Shown here in pieces: positions 8,240-16,677 of a stretch of 46,283 nt of DNA. The stretch is from Solirubrobacterales bacterium. GTDB lineage: Bacteria > Actinomycetota > Thermoleophilia > Solirubrobacterales > Solirubrobacteraceae. Under the pieces are notes generated by a model. The model saw only the letters and a program-made list of their open reading frames with translations, searched no databases and was not told where the DNA came from. The stretch spans positions 1 to 46,283 of the forward strand of contig JAFASF010000006.1 in assembly GCA_019244745.1 (NCBI GenBank), written 5' to 3'. The translations under genes and the position numbers were made by a program. The first letter of the stretch is position 1, and every line of letters starts with the position of its first letter.

Positions 8240-9391
8240 TTGGGCGAGGCCTTGCGAACCTTCAAACATCGCGGGTGGCGTGCCATTTGGTGCTCGTTGT
8301 CTCGGTGGGCGCTCGGTGGACGGCTGATGCTTGGGGCAGCTCTGTCCGTCGCGGCGTGCGCATGGGTTGCCCCTCCCGTCGCGGATGCGGCGGGGCCAGC
8401 GGAGACGATCACCGTCACCCTGTCGCCCAGCACGATCGTGGCCGACGGCATCTCAACGAGTACAGCGACCGCGACCGTACGTTTCGCCGGAGAACTCTTG
8501 CCGGGTCAGGCCGTCATATTCTCCTCCAGCGACGCCGGCATTCACTTCAGCCCGACCACAGATCATCTCAACGGTACCTACACCGCCACGCTGACCAGTT
8601 CGACCAAGGTTGGTATGCCGACGATCACCGCCACCAGCGCGTCCGCAGGAAACGTGGCCTCGGGCCAGGCCGCGCTTACGCAGATTCACGGTCCGGCGAA
8701 GACCATGACCCTCAGCCTCGAGCCCCGGTCGATCGTGGCCAACGGAACTTCCTATACAACCGCCGTAGCCACGGTTTCAGACGCTAACGGCAATCTAGTT
8801 CCGGACGGTTCCGTCGTGTTCTCCTCCTCTGATCCACGCGACGAAGTCTCAGGAGTCGCGAACAACGGGAACGGCACGTACAGCGCGCTGATCAGAAGCT
8901 CGACGAGGCCCGGTGCGGTCGCGATCCGGGCAACCGATCTCACCGCCAACCTGAGCGTTCTCGCAGTATTGAGAGAGACGGCGAGCGGCGGCAGCCTCCT
9001 GCTGCTCGTAACGATGCAGTGGACCTTTCGGTACACCCCCGTCTACACGAAGGTCCTGTCACTTGTGGTGAACGGGGTGCCTGCCGGCGCCAGTGTGTTG
9101 GTCGACTGTCATGCGCGAGGATGCCCCTTCACAGAACACCGCAAAGCGGTTGCTGGGACCAAGCGGTGCGGGCCGAACGGCAAGCGCACGTGCGCAACTC
9201 GCTCGACGATCGACCTAACCTCCGATTTTCAACACCATCGCCTGCGCGCCGGAACGGAAATCACGGTTGCCATTACTCGGCCTCGGTGGATAGGCAAGTA
9301 CTACCTGTTCAACACGCGAGCGGGCCGCGCCCCGCGCGTACAGGTCGCTTGTCTCCCCCCCGGTGCCACTCGCCCGAACGCGGGCTGCTGA
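8240..9391 (+). CDS. Secreted surface protein with two invasin/Big_1-like Ig domains and the conserved C-terminal module (protein B)
   Basis: VTLSPSTIVADGISTSTATATV...GQAVIFSSSDAG...; MSLEPRSIVANGTSYTTAVATVSDANG-type repeat; C-terminal MQWTFRYTPVYTKVLSL...CHARGCPF...ITRPRWIGKYYLFNTR...NAGC. Confidence 0.8.
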   Translation: MGEALRTFKHRGWRAIWCSLSRWALGGRLMLGAALSVAACAWVAPPVADAAGPAETITVTLSPSTIVADGISTSTATATVRFAGELLPGQAVIFSSSDAGIHFSPTTDHLNGTYTATLTSSTKVGMPTITATSASAGNVASGQAALTQIHGPAKTMTLSLEPRSIVANGTSYTTAVATVSDANGNLVPDGSVVFSSSDPRDEVSGVANNGNGTYSALIRSSTRPGAVAIRATDLTANLSVLAVLRETASGGSLLLLVTMQWTFRYTPVYTKVLSLVVNGVPAGASVLVDCHARGCPFTEHRKAVAGTKRCGPNGKRTCATRSTIDLTSDFQHHRLRAGTEITVAITRPRWIGKYYLFNTRAGRAPRVQVACLPPGATRPNAGC

Positions 9392-9439
9392 GCGAAAAGC
9401 CCTCGCTTTGCCCGCCTAAACCCCTCGAACTAGAGTTGC

Positions 9440-11857
9440 TCAGCGAGCGAGCAGCTCAACCTCGCCGACCCCGGCGAGCAGTTTCTCGAGCACGGGAACC
9501 GCGACGGGCGTCGCATGTGCCGGATCGGCCACGAGGTAGTGGTGATGGAGCCCCGGTCCCCCATTCACTTCGCTTATGACGCCGCCGGTTTCCCTCAGTG
9601 GTCGCTCGATGTCCGTGGTGACCACGTCGACGCCGGCCAGACGCAGTCCAACCGCCCTCACCGCGGTCCGCGCTTGATCGAGGGTCGACCTGGAGATCTC
9701 TTGTCTCCACGTCTCGTTGTCCCGGGCCGCGTTGTTGTTGGTCGCGACGCGTAGCGCGAGCTGTCGCCCCTGCGGCAGGACGGAAGACAGCGCCAAGCCA
9801 GCACGTCGAAGCGTGAGGACCGTGTCGAGGTTCAGGCCGATCAGCGACAGTCCCGCCGCGCCGCAGGCGTGAACCCGCCGCTGGTTCTCGCGCCTGATCA
9901 GCTCTTCGATTGTCGCGTGGCCGTCGCCGGTCACGCTCGCGGGCAGGCTGCGCACGACGTCGAGAAGCTCGCCGTCGAGCAGCAGGAGGCGGAAGACCGA
10001 GCCATCTATCTGTCGCTCGATTAACAACCGGTCAACCTCCGTACCGGCGTGCCAGCGCGCCCGGAGCAAGTCGTCCGTCGTCTCCACGCCCGGAACGACG
10101 CCGTGACCGCCACCTGTACCCGCGGCCGGCTTGACCACGCAGGGGCCCCGAACGCTCCCCAAAAACGACACCGCCGGGCCAGGGTCATCCGGGGTCCACT
10201 CCACGTAGTCGGCGTGAGGCACGCCGACCTCACCCATCAGACGGTGCACCACCGTCTTGTCCAGCGCCACTTGGAGCGTGACCGGATCATCCAAGGGCAC
10301 GAGCTGATGGTAGACACGAGTTCGGGTCCCGTTGCACGCCAGCTCGAGCAGGCCCGGCGCGAGCCGCGTTACCTCCGCTCCGCATTCCTCAGCCGCGCGC
10401 ATCCAAATGTCCTCGTAAAGCCTGTCTCTGGCGGCCGGACCGAGCCCGGAGAAGAGTCGCTCCGAGCGAACCCGCCGAATCAGGGGCCCGACGCCGCACG
10501 CGTAGGTCAGGTCGAGCCGGGCCGCTACCGCGCGACCCCGGCGGCCGTGCCCGTTGGCCACTCGGTCCAGGGCGCGATTGATGCCGGCGGGCTTGCCGGC
10601 GCGGTGCCGAGGTCCTGAGCCAGTGGACGGAACTGGGTTGCCCTTCGCTTGCGAAGCGCCGGCGTTACGGATCATCGAGGCCGCACGCGCGATGGCAGGA
10701 ACCGGATCATCGAACCGGAAGACCGGGAAGACTTGCCGGTGCAGGAGGCTCTTGGCCCAGGCCTGCGTGGAGAGTTCGCCCTGACGGCGATAGCCAGACA
10801 AGGCCCGCAAGTCGCGCGCAGGATCCCAAAGGTGCAGACCCGCACGGTATTCCTCGATCGGAGGAGCGGGGCGCCGCAACGCCCGGTTATAGGACAGGAC
10901 GGCAAGATCGACCCCGGCAACTCGAGCGAGCTCGTTGGACAACGTGAATCGTGGGTTGCACTCAATCAGAATGAGCTCTCCGTCGCGGGCGTCACGCTTG
11001 AACTCGACGTTTCCCAGACCGCGCAGTCCTACGGCTTGGAGGAACCGCAGACCCGCCGCAGCCACCCCGGGGTCACGCGTCGTCTCATGGTAGGTGCCGT
11101 CTCCAAATCCCGGAGGGCACTGGCGGATCTTGCGCTTCGTGAAGCTCACCAGGTTCTCCCCCCGCTCGTCAAGATATCCGTAGTAGGAGACGAACTCGTC
11201 AGATTCTCCGTAGATCACTTCGGTGGCGAACATCTCGACGTCCATTGCCGCTAGCCGCGTGTACTCGCGTCGTAGTTCGGAGGCATCGTTCACGACGAGG
11301 ACCTTGGCGCCAGAAGCCGCGCGTCGCGCAAACACGTGGGATTGAGCGGGCTTGAGCACGCAGGGGAACCGAAGCCGCTCGACCGCAGCGTCAAGGCCCT
11401 CCTCATCGCTGAACGGCACGACTTCGGGAGCCGCGATCCCGTGCTCCCGCGCAAGCTCGTACGTCCGCAGCTTGTTCAGCATGGCGAGCACGACCTCATC
11501 GTCGCCCTCGACCGGGTGATGACCATGCGCGACGAGTTCGGCGCGGTGGCGGGCGATCAGCTCTACGCCATCATCCGCGCCGGCAAGCACGACGGCCCCC
11601 AGATCGGCTGAGATCAGCCACTCGAGCATTCGCTCCTGCGGCCGCTCGGTACCGACGTCCACATATTCCGCAACCGCCCGCGAGCGCCGCGCAACGGCTC
11701 CCGGGCGATCCAAAACGTGGATTGTGATGCCCGCCGCATGCAGGCTTCGCGCTACCGATAGCGCGGTGATGCCGCCCCCGAGCACGACGGCCGGAGGCTC
11801 ACCACTCACGACTCTTGCGCGGTCCGATCGCGATCCGCGCCTCCATCGTCCTGTCAT
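9440..11857 (-). CDS. Fusion of two ATP-grasp ligases: carbamoyl-phosphate-synthetase-like N half, cyanophycin-synthetase/RimK-like C half
   Basis: N half: GGGITALSVARSLHAAGI...NKLRTYELAREHGIAAP...FPCVLKPAQS...ELILIECNPRF. C half: DKTVVHRLMGEVGVPHADYV...PCVVKPAAGTGGGHGV...GDGHATIEELIRRENQRR...GVISEVNGGPGLHHHYL. Confidence 0.85.
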   Translation of the reverse strand: MTGRWRRGSRSDRARVVSGEPPAVVLGGGITALSVARSLHAAGITIHVLDRPGAVARRSRAVAEYVDVGTERPQERMLEWLISADLGAVVLAGADDGVELIARHRAELVAHGHHPVEGDDEVVLAMLNKLRTYELAREHGIAAPEVVPFSDEEGLDAAVERLRFPCVLKPAQSHVFARRAASGAKVLVVNDASELRREYTRLAAMDVEMFATEVIYGESDEFVSYYGYLDERGENLVSFTKRKIRQCPPGFGDGTYHETTRDPGVAAAGLRFLQAVGLRGLGNVEFKRDARDGELILIECNPRFTLSNELARVAGVDLAVLSYNRALRRPAPPIEEYRAGLHLWDPARDLRALSGYRRQGELSTQAWAKSLLHRQVFPVFRFDDPVPAIARAASMIRNAGASQAKGNPVPSTGSGPRHRAGKPAGINRALDRVANGHGRRGRAVAARLDLTYACGVGPLIRRVRSERLFSGLGPAARDRLYEDIWMRAAEECGAEVTRLAPGLLELACNGTRTRVYHQLVPLDDPVTLQVALDKTVVHRLMGEVGVPHADYVEWTPDDPGPAVSFLGSVRGPCVVKPAAGTGGGHGVVPGVETTDDLLRARWHAGTEVDRLLIERQIDGSVFRLLLLDGELLDVVRSLPASVTGDGHATIEELIRRENQRRVHACGAAGLSLIGLNLDTVLTLRRAGLALSSVLPQGRQLALRVATNNNAARDNETWRQEISRSTLDQARTAVRAVGLRLAGVDVVTTDIERPLRETGGVISEVNGGPGLHHHYLVADPAHATPVAVPVLEKLLAGVGEVELLAR

Positions 11858-12151
11858 CGCCCCTTTTTGAGTAGTTGGATCACCGCTGGCCGGGATCTCC
11901 TGCGTTCCGATCCGCGTGGCCTTGCCGTTCGCCCGCCGAGAGTCGATTGTATGGCGCAGTCAAGCCCGCCGTAGGTCCGCCACGACCACCGAAGGCCCCG
12001 GGCGCCGTGACGCTGTTTTTGAGTCAAATGTGTAGCTCTGGCCGCTTCTTGATAGCCCTGCCAACTTCTGTTGAGCCTTCGCGTTAAAGGGCTATAGTTC
12101 GTCAACAAGTGCGGGGACGCGCTAAGGCAAAGGGGGCCGGGGGGCCCGGCC

Positions 12152-13831
12152 TTGTGCGCGTCGATGCACGGCGCCAAGTCAAGGGGGTTCTCGCCGTTGC
12201 GAGCACATGAGCCGACCCAGATCGAGATGCCGCTGGACTCCCATCCAGGCGCCGGCGACATAGAGGTCGGCAGCGCGCTCCTGCAGAGGGCAGCGGTCGC
12301 AGGTACTCCGGACGGCCGGCCGGTCGCGCTTGCCTCCGCAGCTGAGGTTGCCGGCTCTAGCGGCTCCGGCCTCGTCCCGGTCGCGGAGGATTTCTCCAGG
12401 AAAGCGGCCGCTCACGTGCTCGACGCCCGCGCTTGGACCAGGACGCGCCTGTTGGTGGATGCGGCGATGCTGTGCTTGGCCGGGGGCGTCGCAGTCCTGT
12501 CATCCCGAACTGGCAGCGGTCGCCCGGATCCCGTGCTGTCGGTCGCGTTTGTGGCGTTGGGGCTCGGTCTGCTGTGCGCAGGGCGCAACCCCGATGACCG
12601 ACTCCATGCCTCGACACTCGACGCCGTAGCGCACGTGCTGGCGATCGTTTCGCTCGCTGCCCTCCTCACCATCGCAGTCGGCTCCATACTTGGAACCGGA
12701 CATCCGGTATCGCAGACGCTCCGGCTGTGGTTGTTCGCGTTGGTCTTGGTCGCCTCAGCCCGCGTTGCCTTGCTCTCCTATCGACGGCACGCGCTGTCCA
12801 AACCGGCGCTGGCGACGCCGACCGTGATCGTGGGAGCTGGGGCGGTGGGAACGCACGTTGCAAACCGCTTACTCGCCGATTCCGGGTACGGACTGCGTCC
12901 GGTGGGTTTCTTGGACACAGCTCCGATTCCGAGCTATGACCCGGCGAAGATTCCGTCGGTCCCGGTGGTCGGAGGCCCAGGCGACCTTCGCGAGGCGGTG
13001 GCGCGCGTGGGAGCTGGACACGTGATCTTCGCTTTTACTTCTGAGCCGGACCACGTTCTCGTTCAAAAGGTAAGGGAATGTCAGGACCTCCAGGTCGGCG
13101 TGTCGCTGGTGCCGCGGCTCTATGAGGCCGTGAACGAGCGCGTCATGATCGAGCACGTCGGAGGCCTGCCGCTGCTGTCCCTTCGCCGGACGAATCCTCG
13201 CGGATGGCAGTTCGCGGCGAAACACGCGTTCGATCGAGCCTTTGCTCTCACCGCGCTCGTCCTGCTGTCCCCGCTGGTATTCGCGATCGCCATTGCCGTC
13301 CGAGTGACGTCGCCGGGACCGGTCCTGTTCCGCCAGCGGCGCGTCGGACGCGACGGCCGGACGTTTGAACTGCTGAAGTTCCGGACGATGGTCGACGTGG
13401 TCAACCCACACGCGTTCACGCCTCCGGACGGCTGTGCACCGGGTGGAATCGAAGGCGAAGATCGCCGCACATCCATCGGCCCTTGGCTCCGCGGCACATC
13501 TCTGGACGAGCTGCCTCAGCTCATCAACGTACTTCGCGGGGAGATGAGCCTCGTGGGCCCGCGGCCAGAACGACCTGAGTTCGTCGAGCGCTTCGACCTT
13601 GAAGTCGATCACTACCGTGACCGCCATCGGGTCAAGTCGGGCATCACCGGTTGGGCCCAGGTGAACGGCCTGCGGGGGCAGACATCGATCGCCGATCGCG
13701 TGGAGTGGGACAACTACTACATCGAGAACTGGTCGCTGCGGCTCGACCTGCGAATCCTCCTTTTGACCGTGGCCGAGATCCTCCAGCTCCGTGACAGCAA
13801 TCCTGCCTATCGACAGCCACCGCAGCGCTAA
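12152..13831 (+). CDS. Exopolysaccharide polyprenyl glycosylphosphotransferase (WcaJ/WbaP-type)
   Basis: Hydrophobic N half, Rossmann-like TVIVGAGAVGTHVANRLL, C-terminal sugar transferase KHAFDRAFALTALVLLSPLVFAIAIAVRVTSPGPVLFRQRRVGRDGRTFELLKFRTMV...LRGTSLDELPQLINVLRGEMSLVGPRPERPEFV. True start may be 12164 or 12230. Confidence 0.92.
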   Translation: MCASMHGAKSRGFSPLRAHEPTQIEMPLDSHPGAGDIEVGSALLQRAAVAGTPDGRPVALASAAEVAGSSGSGLVPVAEDFSRKAAAHVLDARAWTRTRLLVDAAMLCLAGGVAVLSSRTGSGRPDPVLSVAFVALGLGLLCAGRNPDDRLHASTLDAVAHVLAIVSLAALLTIAVGSILGTGHPVSQTLRLWLFALVLVASARVALLSYRRHALSKPALATPTVIVGAGAVGTHVANRLLADSGYGLRPVGFLDTAPIPSYDPAKIPSVPVVGGPGDLREAVARVGAGHVIFAFTSEPDHVLVQKVRECQDLQVGVSLVPRLYEAVNERVMIEHVGGLPLLSLRRTNPRGWQFAAKHAFDRAFALTALVLLSPLVFAIAIAVRVTSPGPVLFRQRRVGRDGRTFELLKFRTMVDVVNPHAFTPPDGCAPGGIEGEDRRTSIGPWLRGTSLDELPQLINVLRGEMSLVGPRPERPEFVERFDLEVDHYRDRHRVKSGITGWAQVNGLRGQTSIADRVEWDNYYIENWSLRLDLRILLLTVAEILQLRDSNPAYRQPPQR

Positions 13832-14982
13832 TCGGCTACGAGCGAGGGGGCGAACACCCGCTGCGGCGGCGGGGCCAACCGGGCGGCAAGGCCACGCATC
13901 CCGGCGACCCGCGCAAGTGCGGCGAGCGGCGGCCCGTTGCAGACCGCTCCTCGCAAAGCTCCGGCTCCATGCGCCACATGCATGATCGCAAGCACCGCCG
14001 GCACCAGCATCGGGTCTGCGGGGTGTTCGGCGGCCTCGGCGCTCCGCCACGCGGCCGCGAGCAGTGCGGCGCCATACGTCGCGAGCGCGCCCCGCGCGAT
14101 GCTACGCAGCCGCCGCGGTGCGGTCGCCGCGGCCCCCATCGTCACTACGACGGCGGGCGCGAGCAAGTGCGATCGCCGCATCGTGTGCGGATGGCGCACC
14201 GCCGTCTTCTCGCGGTACTCGCCGTACTGGAAGTACTGCCGAAACAGCGAAGTCAGGGAGTTGCGCGGTGTGTACCACGCCGCCATACCGGTCAGGCAGA
14301 TCAATCGTTCCCCGCGCGCCAGGAACCGTCCGGCCATCTCGGAATCCTGGTTGCGCAGCCAGCCTTCATCCCAGCCTCCGTACTCCAGCAACGTCGAGCG
14401 CTCCCAGACACCGGCGAACAGACCGGAATCCAGTTCACGTTCGCTGTTCGCAGGCATGCGGCCGTCGGCCCATTTCTGAGAGCCTCCACGCCCGAGGCGC
14501 GTCCTCAGCGCGAGCGCGACCGCGCGCGAGACCGCACCACGACCGGCGGGGGTTGCCGGGCCGCTGACCCACCGGGTGTCGCCGCGAGCCAATCGCTCTA
14601 TCCCCAACGCGATGTAGTCCTCGGGATACCACGTATGCGCGTCCATGCGCGCCACCCAGCGTCCGCTCGCGTGTGCGAGCGCCACGTTCAGTCCGCTCGG
14701 CGTGGTCCTCCGCGGATTCTGGAGCACCCGGATGCGCGGATCCTCGTGTGCGAGTTGCGACAGAATCTCACAAGTCCGGTCGGCCGATCCTCCGTCGACC
14801 AGCAGAAACTCCAGCTGTCCGGAGAATCTCTGCGCCCTCATCGCCGCGACGCAAGAGGCGATCTGACGCTCCTCGTTGAGCACTGGCACAAGTACGGAGC
14901 AGTCGATGATGTCGCCGTCCTTCGCTACATCCGCTTCTGTATTCACAGATACCCCATCCGCGCATCGTCCCTCGGGATACAT
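13828..14982 (-). CDS. Glycosyltransferase family 2 (ExoA-like)
   Basis: CSVLVPVLNEERQIASCVAAM...LEFLLVDGGSADRTCEIL...VARMDAHTWYPEDYI...GVWERSTLLEYGGWDEGWLRNQDSEMAGR. Confidence 0.88.
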   Translation of the reverse strand: MYPEGRCADGVSVNTEADVAKDGDIIDCSVLVPVLNEERQIASCVAAMRAQRFSGQLEFLLVDGGSADRTCEILSQLAHEDPRIRVLQNPRRTTPSGLNVALAHASGRWVARMDAHTWYPEDYIALGIERLARGDTRWVSGPATPAGRGAVSRAVALALRTRLGRGGSQKWADGRMPANSERELDSGLFAGVWERSTLLEYGGWDEGWLRNQDSEMAGRFLARGERLICLTGMAAWYTPRNSLTSLFRQYFQYGEYREKTAVRHPHTMRRSHLLAPAVVVTMGAAATAPRRLRSIARGALATYGAALLAAAWRSAEAAEHPADPMLVPAVLAIMHVAHGAGALRGAVCNGPPLAALARVAGMRGLAARLAPPPQRVFAPSLVAD

Positions 14983-15036
14983 CCAGTGACCATATAACCA
15001 AGGCCCCCAAAAACTACTGTCATTTTAGCGGCGACC

Positions 15037-15861
15037 ATGACGCCCCGGCAAGTACCCGGTCTTCAATTCACTCCGATTCGAGGTGAACGACAAACTGTGG
15101 CTCGATCGACGGGGGCGCGTGTGACCGACGTGCTCGTGCTTTGTTACCACGCTGTCAGCCCAACCTGGGGGGCTACCCTTTCCGTCACACCCGAGGCGTT
15201 GGAGGCACAGCTCGCCAAGCTCCTTCGAGCCGGCTGGCGAGGTACAACTTTCAGGGAGGCGGTACTGAACCCACCATGGACACGAACACTGGCTGTGACA
15301 TTCGACGATGCCTTCCTATCCGTGCTAAACCTCGCACGACTGATCCTCTCACGGTTAGGCCTCCCCGGCACGGTGTTTGTTCCGACCGCATTTGCGTCCC
15401 AGCGACAGAGGTTACGGTGGTCTGGCATCGAGCAGTGGCTGGAGACCAGAGACGCGCCAGAGCTCGATTGCATGAGTTGGAATGACCTCGCCACTCTTGT
15501 TGACGAGGGATGGGAGGTTGCCTCGCATAGCCGCTCCCACCCTCGGTTGACCGGACTGGACGATCACGCTCTGCGCTTCGAGCTTGAAGAGTCTCGGCGC
15601 GAGTGCGCGGAATGTCTGGGCGTTCCCTGCGACACTCTGGCCTACCCGTACGGGGATGCAGATGACCGCGTCGCTGAGTTCGCCCGCGCGGCCGGTTACA
15701 CGGCCGCAGCTACCCTCTCGAGCAGCCTTCGGAATGCGGGGGCCCATCTGTGGCCGCGGGTCGGGATCTATCACGATGACCCGATGTGGAGATTCCGCCT
15801 CAAGGTCAATCCGACGATCCGGCGGCTTCGCGCCCATCGGATGTGGCCGGCTCACGAGTAG
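15037..15861 (+). CDS. Polysaccharide deacetylase (NodB homology) family protein
   Basis: VLCYHAVS, LAVTFDDAFLSVL, VASHSRSHPRLTGL, LAYPYGDADDRV. Confidence 0.9.
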   Translation: MTPRQVPGLQFTPIRGERQTVARSTGARVTDVLVLCYHAVSPTWGATLSVTPEALEAQLAKLLRAGWRGTTFREAVLNPPWTRTLAVTFDDAFLSVLNLARLILSRLGLPGTVFVPTAFASQRQRLRWSGIEQWLETRDAPELDCMSWNDLATLVDEGWEVASHSRSHPRLTGLDDHALRFELEESRRECAECLGVPCDTLAYPYGDADDRVAEFARAAGYTAAATLSSSLRNAGAHLWPRVGIYHDDPMWRFRLKVNPTIRRLRAHRMWPAHE

Positions 15862-15876
15862 CGTATCTGTGATGTC

Positions 15877-16662
15877 ATGACCTTCAGCCTGATTTATCAC
15901 GACGTCGCGCCGCACGGTGATGAGGACCGTTACGGATTTCCTGGACCTGGAGCGGCGCGCTACAAGCTCAGCCCGGCGAAATTCGAGGCGCACCTCGACG
16001 CAATCGCTGCGACGAACGTCGACGTTGGCCTCGCCGCCGACCATCCGGCCGCGGCGCTGACATTTGACGACGGTGGGGTGTCAGCACTTTGGATTGCTGA
16101 AACGCTCGAGCGACGAGGGTGGCGAGGACACTACTTCATCACCACGGGACGCATTGGCACACCCGGCTTTGTCGGCGTCGGCGAGATCAGGGAACTCGTA
16201 CGCCGAGGCCACGCGGTCGGCAGCCATTCTCATTCACACCCCACCTACATGGGGGCGCTCAGTCGCGATGAGATCGCACGGGAGTGGCATCGTAGCCGAG
16301 ATACGCTCGGCGAGATTATCGGCGCCGCCCCCGCGACGGCGGCCGTTCCTGGAGGATATGTGTCGCCGGCAGTCATCGAAGAGGCGGCGCATGCCGGCTA
16401 CCACGTTCTCATGACCTCCCATCCGCGCGCTAGGGCCACACGCCATGAGGGCATCGAGGTGCACGGACGCTTCACGATTTGGGCGAGCACGTCCCCAGCT
16501 CGGGCCGCCGCCTACGCGCGCGGGAACCACCTGGCGCGGGCCAGCCTGTGGCTCGCGTGGGAGACGAAGAGCGCCTCGAAGCGGCTCAGCCCGATCATGT
16601 ACGAGCAGGTTCGGCATCTGTGGGCTCGGCGACAGCCCGCCATGAGCCGAAAGTCTGGATGA
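15877..16662 (+). CDS. Polysaccharide deacetylase family protein
   Basis: MTFSLIYHDVAP, AALTFDDGGVSAL, AVGSHSHSHPTYMGAL, VPGGYVSPAV. Confidence 0.88.
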   Translation: MTFSLIYHDVAPHGDEDRYGFPGPGAARYKLSPAKFEAHLDAIAATNVDVGLAADHPAAALTFDDGGVSALWIAETLERRGWRGHYFITTGRIGTPGFVGVGEIRELVRRGHAVGSHSHSHPTYMGALSRDEIAREWHRSRDTLGEIIGAAPATAAVPGGYVSPAVIEEAAHAGYHVLMTSHPRARATRHEGIEVHGRFTIWASTSPARAAAYARGNHLARASLWLAWETKSASKRLSPIMYEQVRHLWARRQPAMSRKSG

Positions 16663-16677
16663 AGGTAGGCCTCGTGC

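Noticed and set aside
12869-14050. 393-aa minus-strand ORF across the glycosylphosphotransferase
   Set aside because: Antisense to conserved sugar transferase motifs; no recognisable domain.
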